Below, piece by piece: positions 1 to 5,959 of a stretch of DNA of 22,719 nucleotides. The notes beneath the pieces are model-generated. The model worked only from the letters and a program-made list of their open reading frames with translations, was not told the DNA's origin and did no database searches. Numbering within the stretch: the first letter of the stretch is position 1; every line of letters begins with the position of its first letter. A program made the position numbers and the translations under genes. This stretch comes from a virus: positions 1-22,719 of IMG/VR virus record IMGVR_UViG_3300034190_001886. One strand, written 5' to 3'.

Positions 1-824
1 TTTTGTGCCGCTTCGATTGCTTTCTTTTTACCAACATCGTTTTCATCATTGTCTGCGAAAATAATATATTCTTTATTAGGTATAGAATCGCTAAACTTCA
101 TCGACACATTCTTAAGATTGCCTGCGTTGAAGCATACAACCATAGGTATTTTCTTTTCTTCATGAATGGTTGCACAAGTTGCATACCCTTCTCCAAAACC
201 AAGCTGTCGTGATTCTTTAACTAACTTTGTGCCTATTAAAAAGAAACAACCCCCTGTCTTACCGCCTGATAAAAACATCTTTCTACCGTTAGGGTAAATC
301 ATTTGTAAGCTCCACAACTTACCTTTCTCATCTACGATAGGTATTAATAACCTATCTTTGAATACTCTTAAAGAATGGGATGCAACATTCTTTTTATCCA
401 AGTATTGATGAGAGGTACATGGCGAAGATGCATCCCAAATCATTTTTGCTTTCTTAGCAACTTTTAACCATTTAGCTTCTTGGCTTTTCTTTGCCTCTTC
501 TTGAAATCGCTCAAGAGCTTCTCGATTGATGGGGGTCGATGACCGACCTGATAATTTAAAATCAAATGTTTGTCCAGTACGATAGTCAGAGGCAAACCCC
601 ACAGGTGTGCCATAATTATCGTAGTAAGCATAATACCCTGACATAGCTCGCTTGCCATTAATGGTTGTGTATGCTCTTTGTGGTTTTTCAGGGTTTGGTA
701 TAAGGTTCTCATCTTTCCTCTCAAATCCGTGTTTAGTTAAGAAATCAATGAAGCGATTCATTGCGTCTGCGGTCAGTGGTGCGTTGTGACTTTTATTGCC
801 ACCTTGCACATTCTTTATTCCCAT
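1..824 (-). CDS. Toprim-domain DNA primase (partial, runs off left edge)
   Basis: A minus-strand frame stays open from ATG at 824 to the window edge, giving 274 residues with no stop; the C-terminal part lies outside. Residues about 130-200 resemble the linker that precedes the Toprim domain in TraC/P4-type phage and plasmid primases. A Toprim_3-like core follows: the acidic motif GEGYAT (E212), then FNAGNL near 232-237, then FADNDEND with D258 and D260, the metal-binding DxD signature. Toprim primases make RNA primers for lagging-strand synthesis and are often fused to a helicase, which would be beyond the edge. No N-terminal zinc-finger Cys cluster is visible. A GAGGG Shine-Dalgarno sits about 5 nt before the ATG. 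The gene diverges from the SSB-like gene at 922. The Toprim call is firm; whether it is a primase alone or a primase-helicase cannot be seen. Confidence 0.85.
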   Translation of the reverse strand, partial: MGIKNVQGGNKSHNAPLTADAMNRFIDFLTKHGFERKDENLIPNPEKPQRAYTTINGKRAMSGYYAYYDNYGTPVGFASDYRTGQTFDFKLSGRSSTPINREALERFQEEAKKSQEAKWLKVAKKAKMIWDASSPCTSHQYLDKKNVASHSLRVFKDRLLIPIVDEKGKLWSLQMIYPNGRKMFLSGGKTGGCFFLIGTKLVKESRQLGFGEGYATCATIHEEKKIPMVVCFNAGNLKNVSMKFSDSIPNKEYIIFADNDENDVGKKKAIEAAQ

Positions 825-848
825 AGTTGCCCTCTCATCAAAAAAAGT

Positions 849-876
849 ATAATATGTTGTCTTTAACACCTTACAA
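849..876 (-). promoter_or_regulatory. Candidate promoter for the primase gene
   Basis: Reading the minus strand, TTGTAA (876-871) is followed after 16 bp by TATTAT (854-849), close to the sigma70 consensus and about 25 bp ahead of the primase ATG. The same AT block read on the plus strand is TATAAT (848-853), a good -10 for the divergent gene at 922, but the only upstream partner there is a weak TTGCCC at 827-832. The two promoters may overlap face to face. Not experimentally supported. Confidence 0.45.
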
Positions 877-890
877 TATACATGGTAAGG
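869..890. repeat. Short inverted repeat in the divergent control region
   Basis: CCTTAC (869-874) and GTAAGG (885-890) form a perfect 6-bp inverted repeat around a 10-nt centre. It lies between the divergent primase and SSB-like genes and overlaps the putative -35 of the minus-strand promoter. This would suit an operator, or a small hairpin in the leader of the plus-strand transcript. Arms this short could be chance. Confidence 0.35.
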
Positions 891-921
891 ATTAATTAAA
901 CAACCTATAGAGGAGAAAATT

Positions 922-1563
922 ATGGCATTAACCATTTCAGAACAATCATCAGGCGGTGATTACGAAGTCCTTCAACAAGGACAATACAACGCCACATGCT
1001 ATCGTGTGGTAGACATTGGTACCCACCAAGAATCTTATGAAGGTGAAACTTTTAAAAGACACAGCGTTATTCTTGTATGGGAAACTTCAGATAAAATGAT
1101 GAAGGATGGAAAACCTTTTTCAGTAACTCAGCAATACAATCTTTCTTTACATGAGAAAGCCAAGCTAAGACAACACCTTGTATCTTGGAGGCAAAAACAA
1201 TTTACCCAAGAAGAGCTTGGTGGTTTCGATCTAACTAAAGTATTGGGTCTAACTTGTAAATTAGATGTGGGTCACACCAGTGGTGGTAATCCAAAAGTAT
1301 TAGCAGTCTATGCACCTGAAGGTGGCGTACAGAAAGTTGCAACCGTCAATGAGCAAATAGCTTTTGATTGTGATGCATATGCTAACGATGATAAAGCTGA
1401 GTGCGATAAGTTCGTTCAGTTACCTGAATGGATGCAAGACAAGATTGATGAATCTTTTGAAGTCAAAGCAGGTCACAAAGTTGAAGAGCCAAAGACAGAA
1501 GAGTTTGGTTCTTTAGATGCTATTGCTGATGACAAGGATGAAGGAGAAAACATCCCATTCTAA
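922..1563 (+). CDS. SSB-like protein with SSB C-terminal tip
   Basis: A 213-residue protein of a family common in phages and plasmids. The body (about 10-145) is beta-rich with a conserved block around SLHEKAKLR...SWR...FTQEEL. The end is a long acidic linker finishing in DEGENIPF. A terminal acidic-Ile-Pro-Phe peptide is the hallmark of bacterial SSB proteins (E. coli SSB ends DDDIPF), where it docks repair and replication partners. I therefore infer a phage ssDNA-binding protein that protects replication intermediates and may recruit host enzymes. It lies directly upstream of a RecE-like exonuclease. AGAGGAG just before the ATG is a strong ribosome site. No diagnostic OB-fold motif can be read by eye, so the ssDNA-binding role rests on the tail and the context. 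Confidence 0.7.
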   Translation: MALTISEQSSGGDYEVLQQGQYNATCYRVVDIGTHQESYEGETFKRHSVILVWETSDKMMKDGKPFSVTQQYNLSLHEKAKLRQHLVSWRQKQFTQEELGGFDLTKVLGLTCKLDVGHTSGGNPKVLAVYAPEGGVQKVATVNEQIAFDCDAYANDDKAECDKFVQLPEWMQDKIDESFEVKAGHKVEEPKTEEFGSLDAIADDKDEGENIPF

Positions 1564-1569
1564 GTTTTA

Positions 1570-1629
1570 GGGTTGCTAGTAGTTCATTTTTTTCTCCAAA
1601 TAAAAATCTGTATATATTTCTAGCAACCC
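1570..1629. repeat. 10-bp perfect inverted repeat in the SSB-exonuclease gap
   Basis: GGGTTGCTAG (1570-1579) is matched by its exact complement CTAGCAACCC (1620-1629) across a 40-nt AT-rich loop. It fills most of the 75-nt gap between the SSB-like gene and the exonuclease gene and ends 9 nt before the exonuclease ATG. That ATG has no clear Shine-Dalgarno, so the stem may control its translation, mark an mRNA processing point or bind protein. No U-run follows the stem, so it is not a standard terminator. Confidence 0.65.
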
Positions 1630-1638
1630 ACCTTTACT

Positions 1639-2460
1639 ATGGCAGACATAATAGATTTCCAACAGCATCATAAAGAGATTGTTGTATACAAAGAAGGTGT
1701 ATATGAAGATATGCCCTTTCCTGAATACAACGCTTTAGATGCAGTGCGTTCTCATGACTTAACATCGTTTAGTCGTGATCCGTTCACTTGGAAGTATGAG
1801 GAGAAACCTGACAGTGAAGCATCATTCTTTGTAGAGGGAAGGGTGCAACACTGTCTGTTTTTAGAACCTCATGTTTTCAATGATGAATTTGCGGTAGCTC
1901 CTAAAGTAGATAAAAGAACCAAGGACGGTAAGGCAGAGTATGAAGACTTCTTATCGACTGTAGGTGATAGAACTGTTATTACCCAAGAGCTATACGATAC
2001 CTGTGTAGAAAGAACCAATGTGCTTGATGCATTTAAGCCACAAGAAAAAGATAAAACAGAATTGACGGTTATCTTTGATTACTTTGGTCATTTATGTAAA
2101 GCACGATTCGATCTACTTGCTGACAATGTGATTATTGATTTGAAGACTTGTCGTGATGCATCACCCAAAGCATTTACCTACGCTGTTAGAAACTTTGGCT
2201 ATCATCAACAGTGTGCGTTTTATTTAGATGCGGCTCGATCAGCAGGCATGACCGATGTAGATAGGTTTCAGTTCTTAGCAATACAAAAGACACATCCCTA
2301 TCCTTATGTGGTCTATGAGCTTGAACCAAGTGCCATAGAGTACGGTAGGTCATTGAATGAACAAGCATTAGATAATATGAATGTGGCTAGAGATACCAAT
2401 GTGTATACGCCATTCAATTTACATAATCGTATTGTAGAGATTAAGCTGTCAGACTTGTGA
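1639..2460 (+). CDS. RecE/DUF3799-like PD-(D/E)XK exonuclease
   Basis: A 273-residue protein with the layout of phage RecE C-terminal/DUF3799 (RecB-family) nucleases. The N-terminal block EYNA...VRSHDLTSF (29-44) matches the family's opening. G67-R-V-Q-H71 is the HxxL-type helix with the conserved His. RFDLL gives D158, DLK gives D167 and K169, and QQCAFY (Q191...Y195) is the QxxxY motif of RecB nucleases. All catalytic positions look intact. The enzyme should resect dsDNA ends to make 3' overhangs for annealing, acting with the upstream SSB-like protein; no separate annealase is seen. The ATG at 1639 is preferred because the frame is stopped at 1621 and the conserved region begins near residue 20, although the ribosome site is poor. 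Confidence 0.85.
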   Translation: MADIIDFQQHHKEIVVYKEGVYEDMPFPEYNALDAVRSHDLTSFSRDPFTWKYEEKPDSEASFFVEGRVQHCLFLEPHVFNDEFAVAPKVDKRTKDGKAEYEDFLSTVGDRTVITQELYDTCVERTNVLDAFKPQEKDKTELTVIFDYFGHLCKARFDLLADNVIIDLKTCRDASPKAFTYAVRNFGYHQQCAFYLDAARSAGMTDVDRFQFLAIQKTHPYPYVVYELEPSAIEYGRSLNEQALDNMNVARDTNVYTPFNLHNRIVEIKLSDL

Positions 2461-2461
2461 T

Positions 2462-2737
2462 GTGAAGCCACAACATGACCATACCTATTGGGCAATGCAA
2501 GTAGCACAAAAGAATACACATGCGGAGAGGGTTCAATTTTTAAAAGATAATGGATTCACTAACGAAAAACGCATTGATGTCATTTGTCACTTAAGTACAT
2601 ACTGGCTACCTCCAAGGATGTACAACTTGCCTAATAGGTTGCTTAATGCGGCATATAAAGATTTGCCATGCGATACAACCAAAACAATATTTAAAGTGGG
2701 CGTGTCCGCTTTAAGAAAAAAATATGGAATAAGATGA
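2462..2737 (+). CDS. Small unknown protein in the recombination operon
   Basis: A 91-residue product starting at GTG one base after the stop of the exonuclease gene; its end overlaps the ATG of the next gene by four bases (ATGA), so it is embedded in the operon. The protein is basic, with aromatic residues (YW, YWLPP) and a C-terminus rich in Lys and Arg. It looks alpha-helical and has no motif I recognise. The GTG lacks a strong ribosome site, so translation is probably coupled to the exonuclease gene. An internal ATG 11 codons in is the alternative start. A DNA-associated accessory role is suggested by position only. Confidence 0.6.
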   Translation: MKPQHDHTYWAMQVAQKNTHAERVQFLKDNGFTNEKRIDVICHLSTYWLPPRMYNLPNRLLNAAYKDLPCDTTKTIFKVGVSALRKKYGIR

Positions 2738-3258
2738 GAGTACCATTATCAAAACAAGAAATATCAGAATGCAAACAAGCATCATCCCTGCGGTGGCAAT
2801 TGGCGAGAGCCGCTAATGTTGCCAACCAACGCAGAGATAAAACAAGAAGCGATGCAGACATAGACTATCTAGGAGTCAAAGGTGAGCTTGCAGTAGCAAA
2901 GATATTTCAAATAGACCACGACATTCACAAAGGTGGCATCGACCCCAACATTGACATGTGGTTTGGGGAAACTTCGATTGATGTGAAGGCTACCTTTACT
3001 CAAGGCGGTCATCTTTTATTTAAGAAGAGAGATTACTTTAAGGCTGATGTAGCCATTCTTGTACAAGCTGTACCTGACTCAGAAGCTATGGATGTTATAG
3101 GTTGGTGTACACAAAAAGAGTTTAAACAAAATGCACCTGACCTAAATCTAGGACAAGGTGTGTGTCCTGCTATACATTGTACTGAGCTTAGAAAAATTGA
3201 GGAACTATGGAAGTTCCTCACAATGAAAAGGGTTCAGGGTTTTAACAATAAGATTTAA
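2734..3258 (+). CDS. Second PD-(D/E)XK-fold nuclease-like protein
   Basis: A 174-residue protein with the signature of the restriction-endonuclease fold: GVKGELAVAKIF supplies E51 in the first helix, then D74 (NIDMWFG) and SIDVKAT with D83 and K85, giving E...D-x8-D-x-K. A hydrophobic strand (DVAILVQAV) and a Trp-containing strand (VIGWC) follow, as in small phage nucleases and Holliday-junction-resolvase relatives. The function could be junction resolution, flap or end cleavage, or host DNA attack; the sequence does not decide. It overlaps the preceding gene by ATGA and ends in a stop codon that overlaps the stop of the convergent gene at 3255. Fold call fairly strong, activity inferred. Confidence 0.65.
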   Translation: MRVPLSKQEISECKQASSLRWQLARAANVANQRRDKTRSDADIDYLGVKGELAVAKIFQIDHDIHKGGIDPNIDMWFGETSIDVKATFTQGGHLLFKKRDYFKADVAILVQAVPDSEAMDVIGWCTQKEFKQNAPDLNLGQGVCPAIHCTELRKIEELWKFLTMKRVQGFNNKI

Positions 3259-3479
3259 TCTTCTGACCGTGCAATGATTATGGCACCGTCTACTTCGATG
3301 TCGTTGAATTGCAATCCACTAATTTGTTGATCCTCATATTCAAAAATTACATCACGAACCAACAATCTAAGTAAGCCTGCTTTCTGATACAGGTTAAGTC
3401 TTGCATAAGTATCAATGACCTCATCTGCTGTCATCTTATTGGTTTGCACCAACACATCGTCTTTCTTTTTACCAAACAT
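3255..3479 (-). CDS. Unknown small phage protein
   Basis: A 74-residue product, last gene of the minus-strand small-gene operon. A Lys-rich start (MFGKKKDD) is followed by an amphipathic helical stretch (residues about 18-45) and a beta-like acidic end. AGAGGAC about 5 nt before the ATG is a good ribosome site, which supports real translation. Its stop codon overlaps the stop of the plus-strand nuclease gene, leaving no intergenic space. No family recognised. Confidence 0.6.
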   Translation of the reverse strand: MFGKKKDDVLVQTNKMTADEVIDTYARLNLYQKAGLLRLLVRDVIFEYEDQQISGLQFNDIEVDGAIIIARSED

Positions 3480-3492
3480 ATTGTCCTCTCTA

Positions 3493-3705
3493 TTAATGGT
3501 TTAGTTTAACATACCCATGTTTATTTACATGAGCTAAGTGGCTACCGTCAAAAGCCCTAAGCAACCAACCTTCTTTTGAATCAAGAAACGATTCTATAAT
3601 ATCAGGCTCCTCTACATTACCCATGTTGTACCTATCACGATAAAAACATTTGTATTTGTAACACGCCATTTCAAATGTCAGCTTAAGCCTTCTTAGTTTT
3701 GGCAT
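3493..3705 (-). CDS. Unknown small basic phage protein
   Basis: A 70-residue product with a very basic N-terminus (MPKLRRLKLTFE), a Tyr/Cys/Lys-rich centre (ACYKYKCFYRDRY) and a C-terminal half that could form a small beta hairpin. A GGAG ribosome site precedes the ATG by about 5 nt. The gene start overlaps the end of the 33-codon gene at 3683. It may contact nucleic acid given its charge, but that is a guess. Confidence 0.55.
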   Translation of the reverse strand: MPKLRRLKLTFEMACYKYKCFYRDRYNMGNVEEPDIIESFLDSKEGWLLRAFDGSHLAHVNKHGYVKLNH

Positions 3706-3784
3706 CCTTTCTCCGTTTTCTTAATAATTTAAAAAACTCTTTTTCATCGTAAAACTTTTTCGTTACCTCATCCCAAAATTTCAT
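3683..3784 (-). CDS. Candidate 33-residue basic miniprotein
   Basis: A short frame from ATG at 3784 to TAA at 3683 encodes 33 residues, about a third Lys or Arg, beginning MKFWDEVTKKF and ending in a basic run. AGAGGTG four bases before the ATG is one of the better ribosome sites in this operon. The frame fills most of the gap between the neighbouring genes and overlaps the next start by 23 bases, as other junctions here do. Length alone makes it uncertain; ribosome site and packing argue for it. Confidence 0.45.
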   Translation of the reverse strand: MKFWDEVTKKFYDEKEFFKLLRKRRKDAKTKKA

Positions 3785-3793
3785 ATGACACCT

Positions 3794-3943
3794 CTAGTCG
3801 TGACGAGTCCATCTACAATGTAAGATGTCCTCTTTGTTGGTACTGTTGTTGTCCAACCATTTTAAAAGTATGTAAGTGGATAAAGCCATGACACAAAGAA
3901 ATAACCAAATCACACACACCCAAAATAATATTGTTCCAATCAT
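3794..3943 (-). CDS. Candidate 49-residue single-span membrane protein
   Basis: ATG at 3943 overlaps the TGA of the preceding gene as ATGA and is preceded by AGGTGG at 5 nt. The product starts MIGTILFWVCVIWLFLCVMAL, one hydrophobic segment covering residues 2 to about 27, and continues with a polar tail of about 22 residues. That is the shape of a single-pass inner-membrane miniprotein. Phage proteins of this kind include holins, superinfection-exclusion proteins and host-inhibiting toxins; the sequence does not choose between them. Start context and hydrophobic segment make it more credible than its length suggests. Confidence 0.55.
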   Translation of the reverse strand: MIGTILFWVCVIWLFLCVMALSTYILLKWLDNNSTNKEDILHCRWTRHD

Positions 3944-4191
3944 TTGAACCACCTGCTTTCAAATAACCACTTACGCATTGGCTCGATCCAAGTTGTCTTG
4001 GGTTTACCTCTTCGATGAAAAAAGTCTTCTACTCTTCTGCCACTTGCATAGGTCGTCACAATAGATGCTTTATCTTTGTAATTAGGGTCCTGTTTGTCCC
4101 ATTGCGAATAAATGGAAGTCCAAGTCTTATTCATTTGTTCTTGCAACAACTCCTCTTTTCTTTCCTCTAACTTATCACTGTGCTGTGTCAT
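3940..4191 (-). CDS. Unknown small phage protein
   Basis: An 83-residue charged protein with an N-terminal helix rich in Glu, Lys and Gln (residues about 3-27) and a C-terminal half containing RRVEDFFHRRGKPKT and several Trp residues. A GGAG ribosome site lies about 7 nt before the ATG, and the gene overlaps the upstream one by 17 bases. The basic, aromatic C-terminus could bind nucleic acid. No family recognised. Confidence 0.55.
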   Translation of the reverse strand: MTQHSDKLEERKEELLQEQMNKTWTSIYSQWDKQDPNYKDKASIVTTYASGRRVEDFFHRRGKPKTTWIEPMRKWLFESRWFK

Positions 4192-4411
4192 CTTGGCACT
4201 CCTCAGCTATGTAATCTTTTGACTCCTTAAACATGTTAGCTGTTAGCATGTTTACTGAAACATAATCTTGTGGGTTGTGTTTATAAGAATCCAAGAAAGT
4301 ATTGAGCTTGTTATTGGACATGCCTGTTACCAAGTCACCTTCCATAAACAAGTCTTTCTTGACATAAGTTCTACTGCGATTCCACACAGTTATATTAGTG
4401 AGTTTTTCCAT
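4175..4411 (-). CDS. Unknown small phage protein
   Basis: A 78-residue product beginning MEKLTNITVWNRSRTYVKKD, likely two beta strands, then a mostly helical half ending in an acidic tail. GGGAG seven bases upstream is an acceptable ribosome site. It overlaps both neighbours by 17 bases, the tight packing of the whole operon. No motif or family recognised. Confidence 0.55.
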   Translation of the reverse strand: MEKLTNITVWNRSRTYVKKDLFMEGDLVTGMSNNKLNTFLDSYKHNPQDYVSVNMLTANMFKESKDYIAEECQDDTAQ

Positions 4412-4736
4412 TTTCTTTCTCCCTTAAATTATTGGTTTTAATTAATAAATGTATCTGTAATTCTTTTGCTAACTCTACAGGTGAATATTCTTTTCTTGCC
4501 TGTATGATGTTTGCGATCTCTTCAACCTTGTAGCAATACAATAAAAACTCTTTAGCATCCATTGAAGCTTTATATCTCTCTACAACATAGTAATAAAGCT
4601 CATCATCAATAGTCGTAACATAACCATTGAAGTAAGCACCGTTTGCTTCATGGACACCTAAGTAACTTGAATCTGCAATCACATCTTCAAGTATGTCTAC
4701 AAAGGAACCCATGATATTAATTGAAGGCTTGTTCAC
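4395..4736 (-). CDS. Unknown phage protein, GTG start
   Basis: A 113-residue product from a GTG start that overlaps the TGA of the upstream gene (GTGA), with AGAGGA six bases before it; the next ATG is at codon 9. The first half looks beta-rich with several Tyr residues (DDELYYYVVERY); the second half is helical and charged (residues about 70-110). No family recognised. The ribosome site and four-base overlap are the evidence for this start. Confidence 0.6.
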   Translation of the reverse strand: MNKPSINIMGSFVDILEDVIADSSYLGVHEANGAYFNGYVTTIDDELYYYVVERYKASMDAKEFLLYCYKVEEIANIIQARKEYSPVELAKELQIHLLIKTNNLREKENGKTH

Positions 4737-4969
4737 TCTTTGTCCTCTTTGATACGAATGAACTTAACTGACCAACCATATGGGTCATAAACAATGTGAG
4801 TGTCACCAAGCTCAAGGTTCTGTAGATGTTCCAATGTAAACTCACCGTCTTCATCCATACCCCAATCACCCTCGATGCCATCATCAATAAATTCTTGCAT
4901 GTCGACTACTCTTGGCTCTACTTTGCCATAAGCATCTGCATTCCACTTTACTAAAAATTCTGCACTCAT
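4733..4969 (-). CDS. Strongly acidic small phage protein
   Basis: A 78-residue protein with about 20 Asp/Glu against 7 Lys/Arg, net charge near minus 13. The acidic residues cluster in IDDGIEGDWGMDEDGE. The C-terminal part looks like a small beta sheet (HIVYDPYGWSVKFIRI). Small acidic early phage proteins include DNA mimics that block restriction or repair enzymes; this is a possibility by charge only. Its start uses the shared GGAGTAGCGTAATG cassette, which overlaps the upstream stop by one base. Confidence 0.6.
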   Translation of the reverse strand: MSAEFLVKWNADAYGKVEPRVVDMQEFIDDGIEGDWGMDEDGEFTLEHLQNLELGDTHIVYDPYGWSVKFIRIKEDKE

Positions 4970-4980
4970 TACGCTACTCC
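4967..4980 (-). promoter_or_regulatory. Repeated ribosome-site/stop/start cassette, copy 1
   Basis: The minus strand reads GGAGTAGCGTAATG. The purine run is the ribosome site, TAA ends the upstream gene and ATG starts the next, sharing one A. The last 11 bases are identical to the other two copies at 5242 and 5946. Confidence 0.7.
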
Positions 4981-5244
4981 TATTAATTTGTTGAAGTCTG
5001 CAACAGCTATTTCACCTAAGATTGTTTTTTCGTTGCTATCTAAAACAGTGTTGACAATTTTGTCGCTCTCTACTGGTCCCCATTGTGTGTTATCAACAGT
5101 GTCGTTAAAATTATCAAATTTAAACAACGGTGCTGTCCACAAAAATTCACAACCACCATTACCTGCTGTTTCCATAATATAAGCATTACCTTCATATACA
5201 GGAACAGTAAAAATTTCATAAATATTATTATTTTTATTTTCCAT
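4969..5244 (-). CDS. Unknown acidic phage protein
   Basis: A 91-residue acidic product (net charge about minus 9) starting with an Asn/Lys-rich stretch, MENKNNNIYEIF, followed by likely beta strands and a C-terminal AVADFNKLIGVA. Both its start and its stop lie in copies of the shared GTAGCGTAATG cassette, so like its upstream neighbour it ends in Val-Ala. No family recognised. Confidence 0.6.
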   Translation of the reverse strand: MENKNNNIYEIFTVPVYEGNAYIMETAGNGGCEFLWTAPLFKFDNFNDTVDNTQWGPVESDKIVNTVLDSNEKTILGEIAVADFNKLIGVA

Positions 5245-5255
5245 TACGCTACCTC
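5242..5255 (-). promoter_or_regulatory. Repeated ribosome-site/stop/start cassette, copy 2
   Basis: The minus strand reads GAGGTAGCGTAATG: ribosome site, the last codons of the 234-residue gene (GTA GCG TAA) and the ATG of the 91-residue gene. All 14 bases match copy 3 at 5946. Confidence 0.7.
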
Positions 5256-5948
5256 TCTTATTGTTAATGGGTTAACTTTTGTTGGTCTTTTGTAATAATA
5301 AAAGACACCATCAAAATCTTTTGGCTTTTCTAATTTAGCATCAAAGGTAACTCTGTCACCTTCTTTGCATGAAGTCTTAATCATGTCATCGCCATACTTG
5401 ATCTTATAAGATGGCACAGTACCAAACACTCTATGACCTGAATCCAACTCAATCAAAGCTTTGAAAACCACTGTATCGTAATATGTAAAAGGATTGTCAT
5501 AAGCATTGATTGTTTTAATAGTACCAGTCAGAGTAATTCTGTTGTCAGTATCAAGAACTGGAAGAAGAGCTTCTTTCTGCTTTCTATCATAATCACTGCA
5601 TGACCTAGCCATATTGTATGACCACATTAGCATCCAGTAATTAGTTTGAATCTCATCAGAAATTCTTTGCCTTCTCTCTCTCATTCTTTGCATCTCTTCT
5701 TTGGTTCTTCTTTGCTTTCTTTTGATTTCATTTAAAGAATGACCTTTGATATCAGAATAATTATCGAGTTTTGCACCGTGTTCTTTTGCGATGCGTTTTG
5801 CTTTTTCAATAGCAGTATCAGGATCAGTAGTTAAGTTGGCTACATGATAGGTAGTGTGAACATACATACCGCTACGATTCACATAGTAATGATGCTCACG
5901 CAAAGTAAACATCATTCCTTTTTCGCCTGTTGAGATAAAGTAATTCAT
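5244..5948 (-). CDS. Unknown protein with charged coiled coil and possible OB-like C-terminus
   Basis: The largest product of the small-gene operon, 234 residues. Residues about 65-105 are a dense Arg/Lys/Glu/Gln helix (EIKRKQRRTKEEMQRMRERR) that should form a coiled coil. Residues about 135-228 look like a small beta barrel: LTGTIKTINAY, then TVVFKALIEL, then RVFGTVP, then GDRVTFDAKLE, ending in FYYYKRPT. That strand order recalls OB-type nucleic-acid-binding folds, but no signature residues confirm it. The gene starts and ends in the shared GAGGTAGCGTAATG cassette. RNA or ssDNA binding is my best guess and weakly supported. Confidence 0.6.
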   Translation of the reverse strand: MNYFISTGEKGMMFTLREHHYYVNRSGMYVHTTYHVANLTTDPDTAIEKAKRIAKEHGAKLDNYSDIKGHSLNEIKRKQRRTKEEMQRMRERRQRISDEIQTNYWMLMWSYNMARSCSDYDRKQKEALLPVLDTDNRITLTGTIKTINAYDNPFTYYDTVVFKALIELDSGHRVFGTVPSYKIKYGDDMIKTSCKEGDRVTFDAKLEKPKDFDGVFYYYKRPTKVNPLTIREVA

Positions 5949-5959
5949 TACGCTACCTC
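5946..5959 (-). promoter_or_regulatory. Repeated ribosome-site/stop/start cassette, copy 3
   Basis: The minus strand reads GAGGTAGCGTAATG, with one more G upstream (GGAGG), joining the end of the 73-residue gene to the 234-residue gene. Confidence 0.7.

Noticed and set aside
464-724. Minus-strand 86-codon frame
   Set aside because: It lies inside the Toprim primase frame on the same strand, which is open from 824 to the edge and has clear motifs.
1570-1629. Inverted repeat as a rho-independent terminator
   Set aside because: The loop is 40 nt and no U-run follows the right arm; the operon continues immediately downstream.
3250-3262. AAGAT-TTA-ATCTT as a bidirectional terminator
   Set aside because: The stem is 5 bp and AT-only and is not followed by a T-run on either strand.
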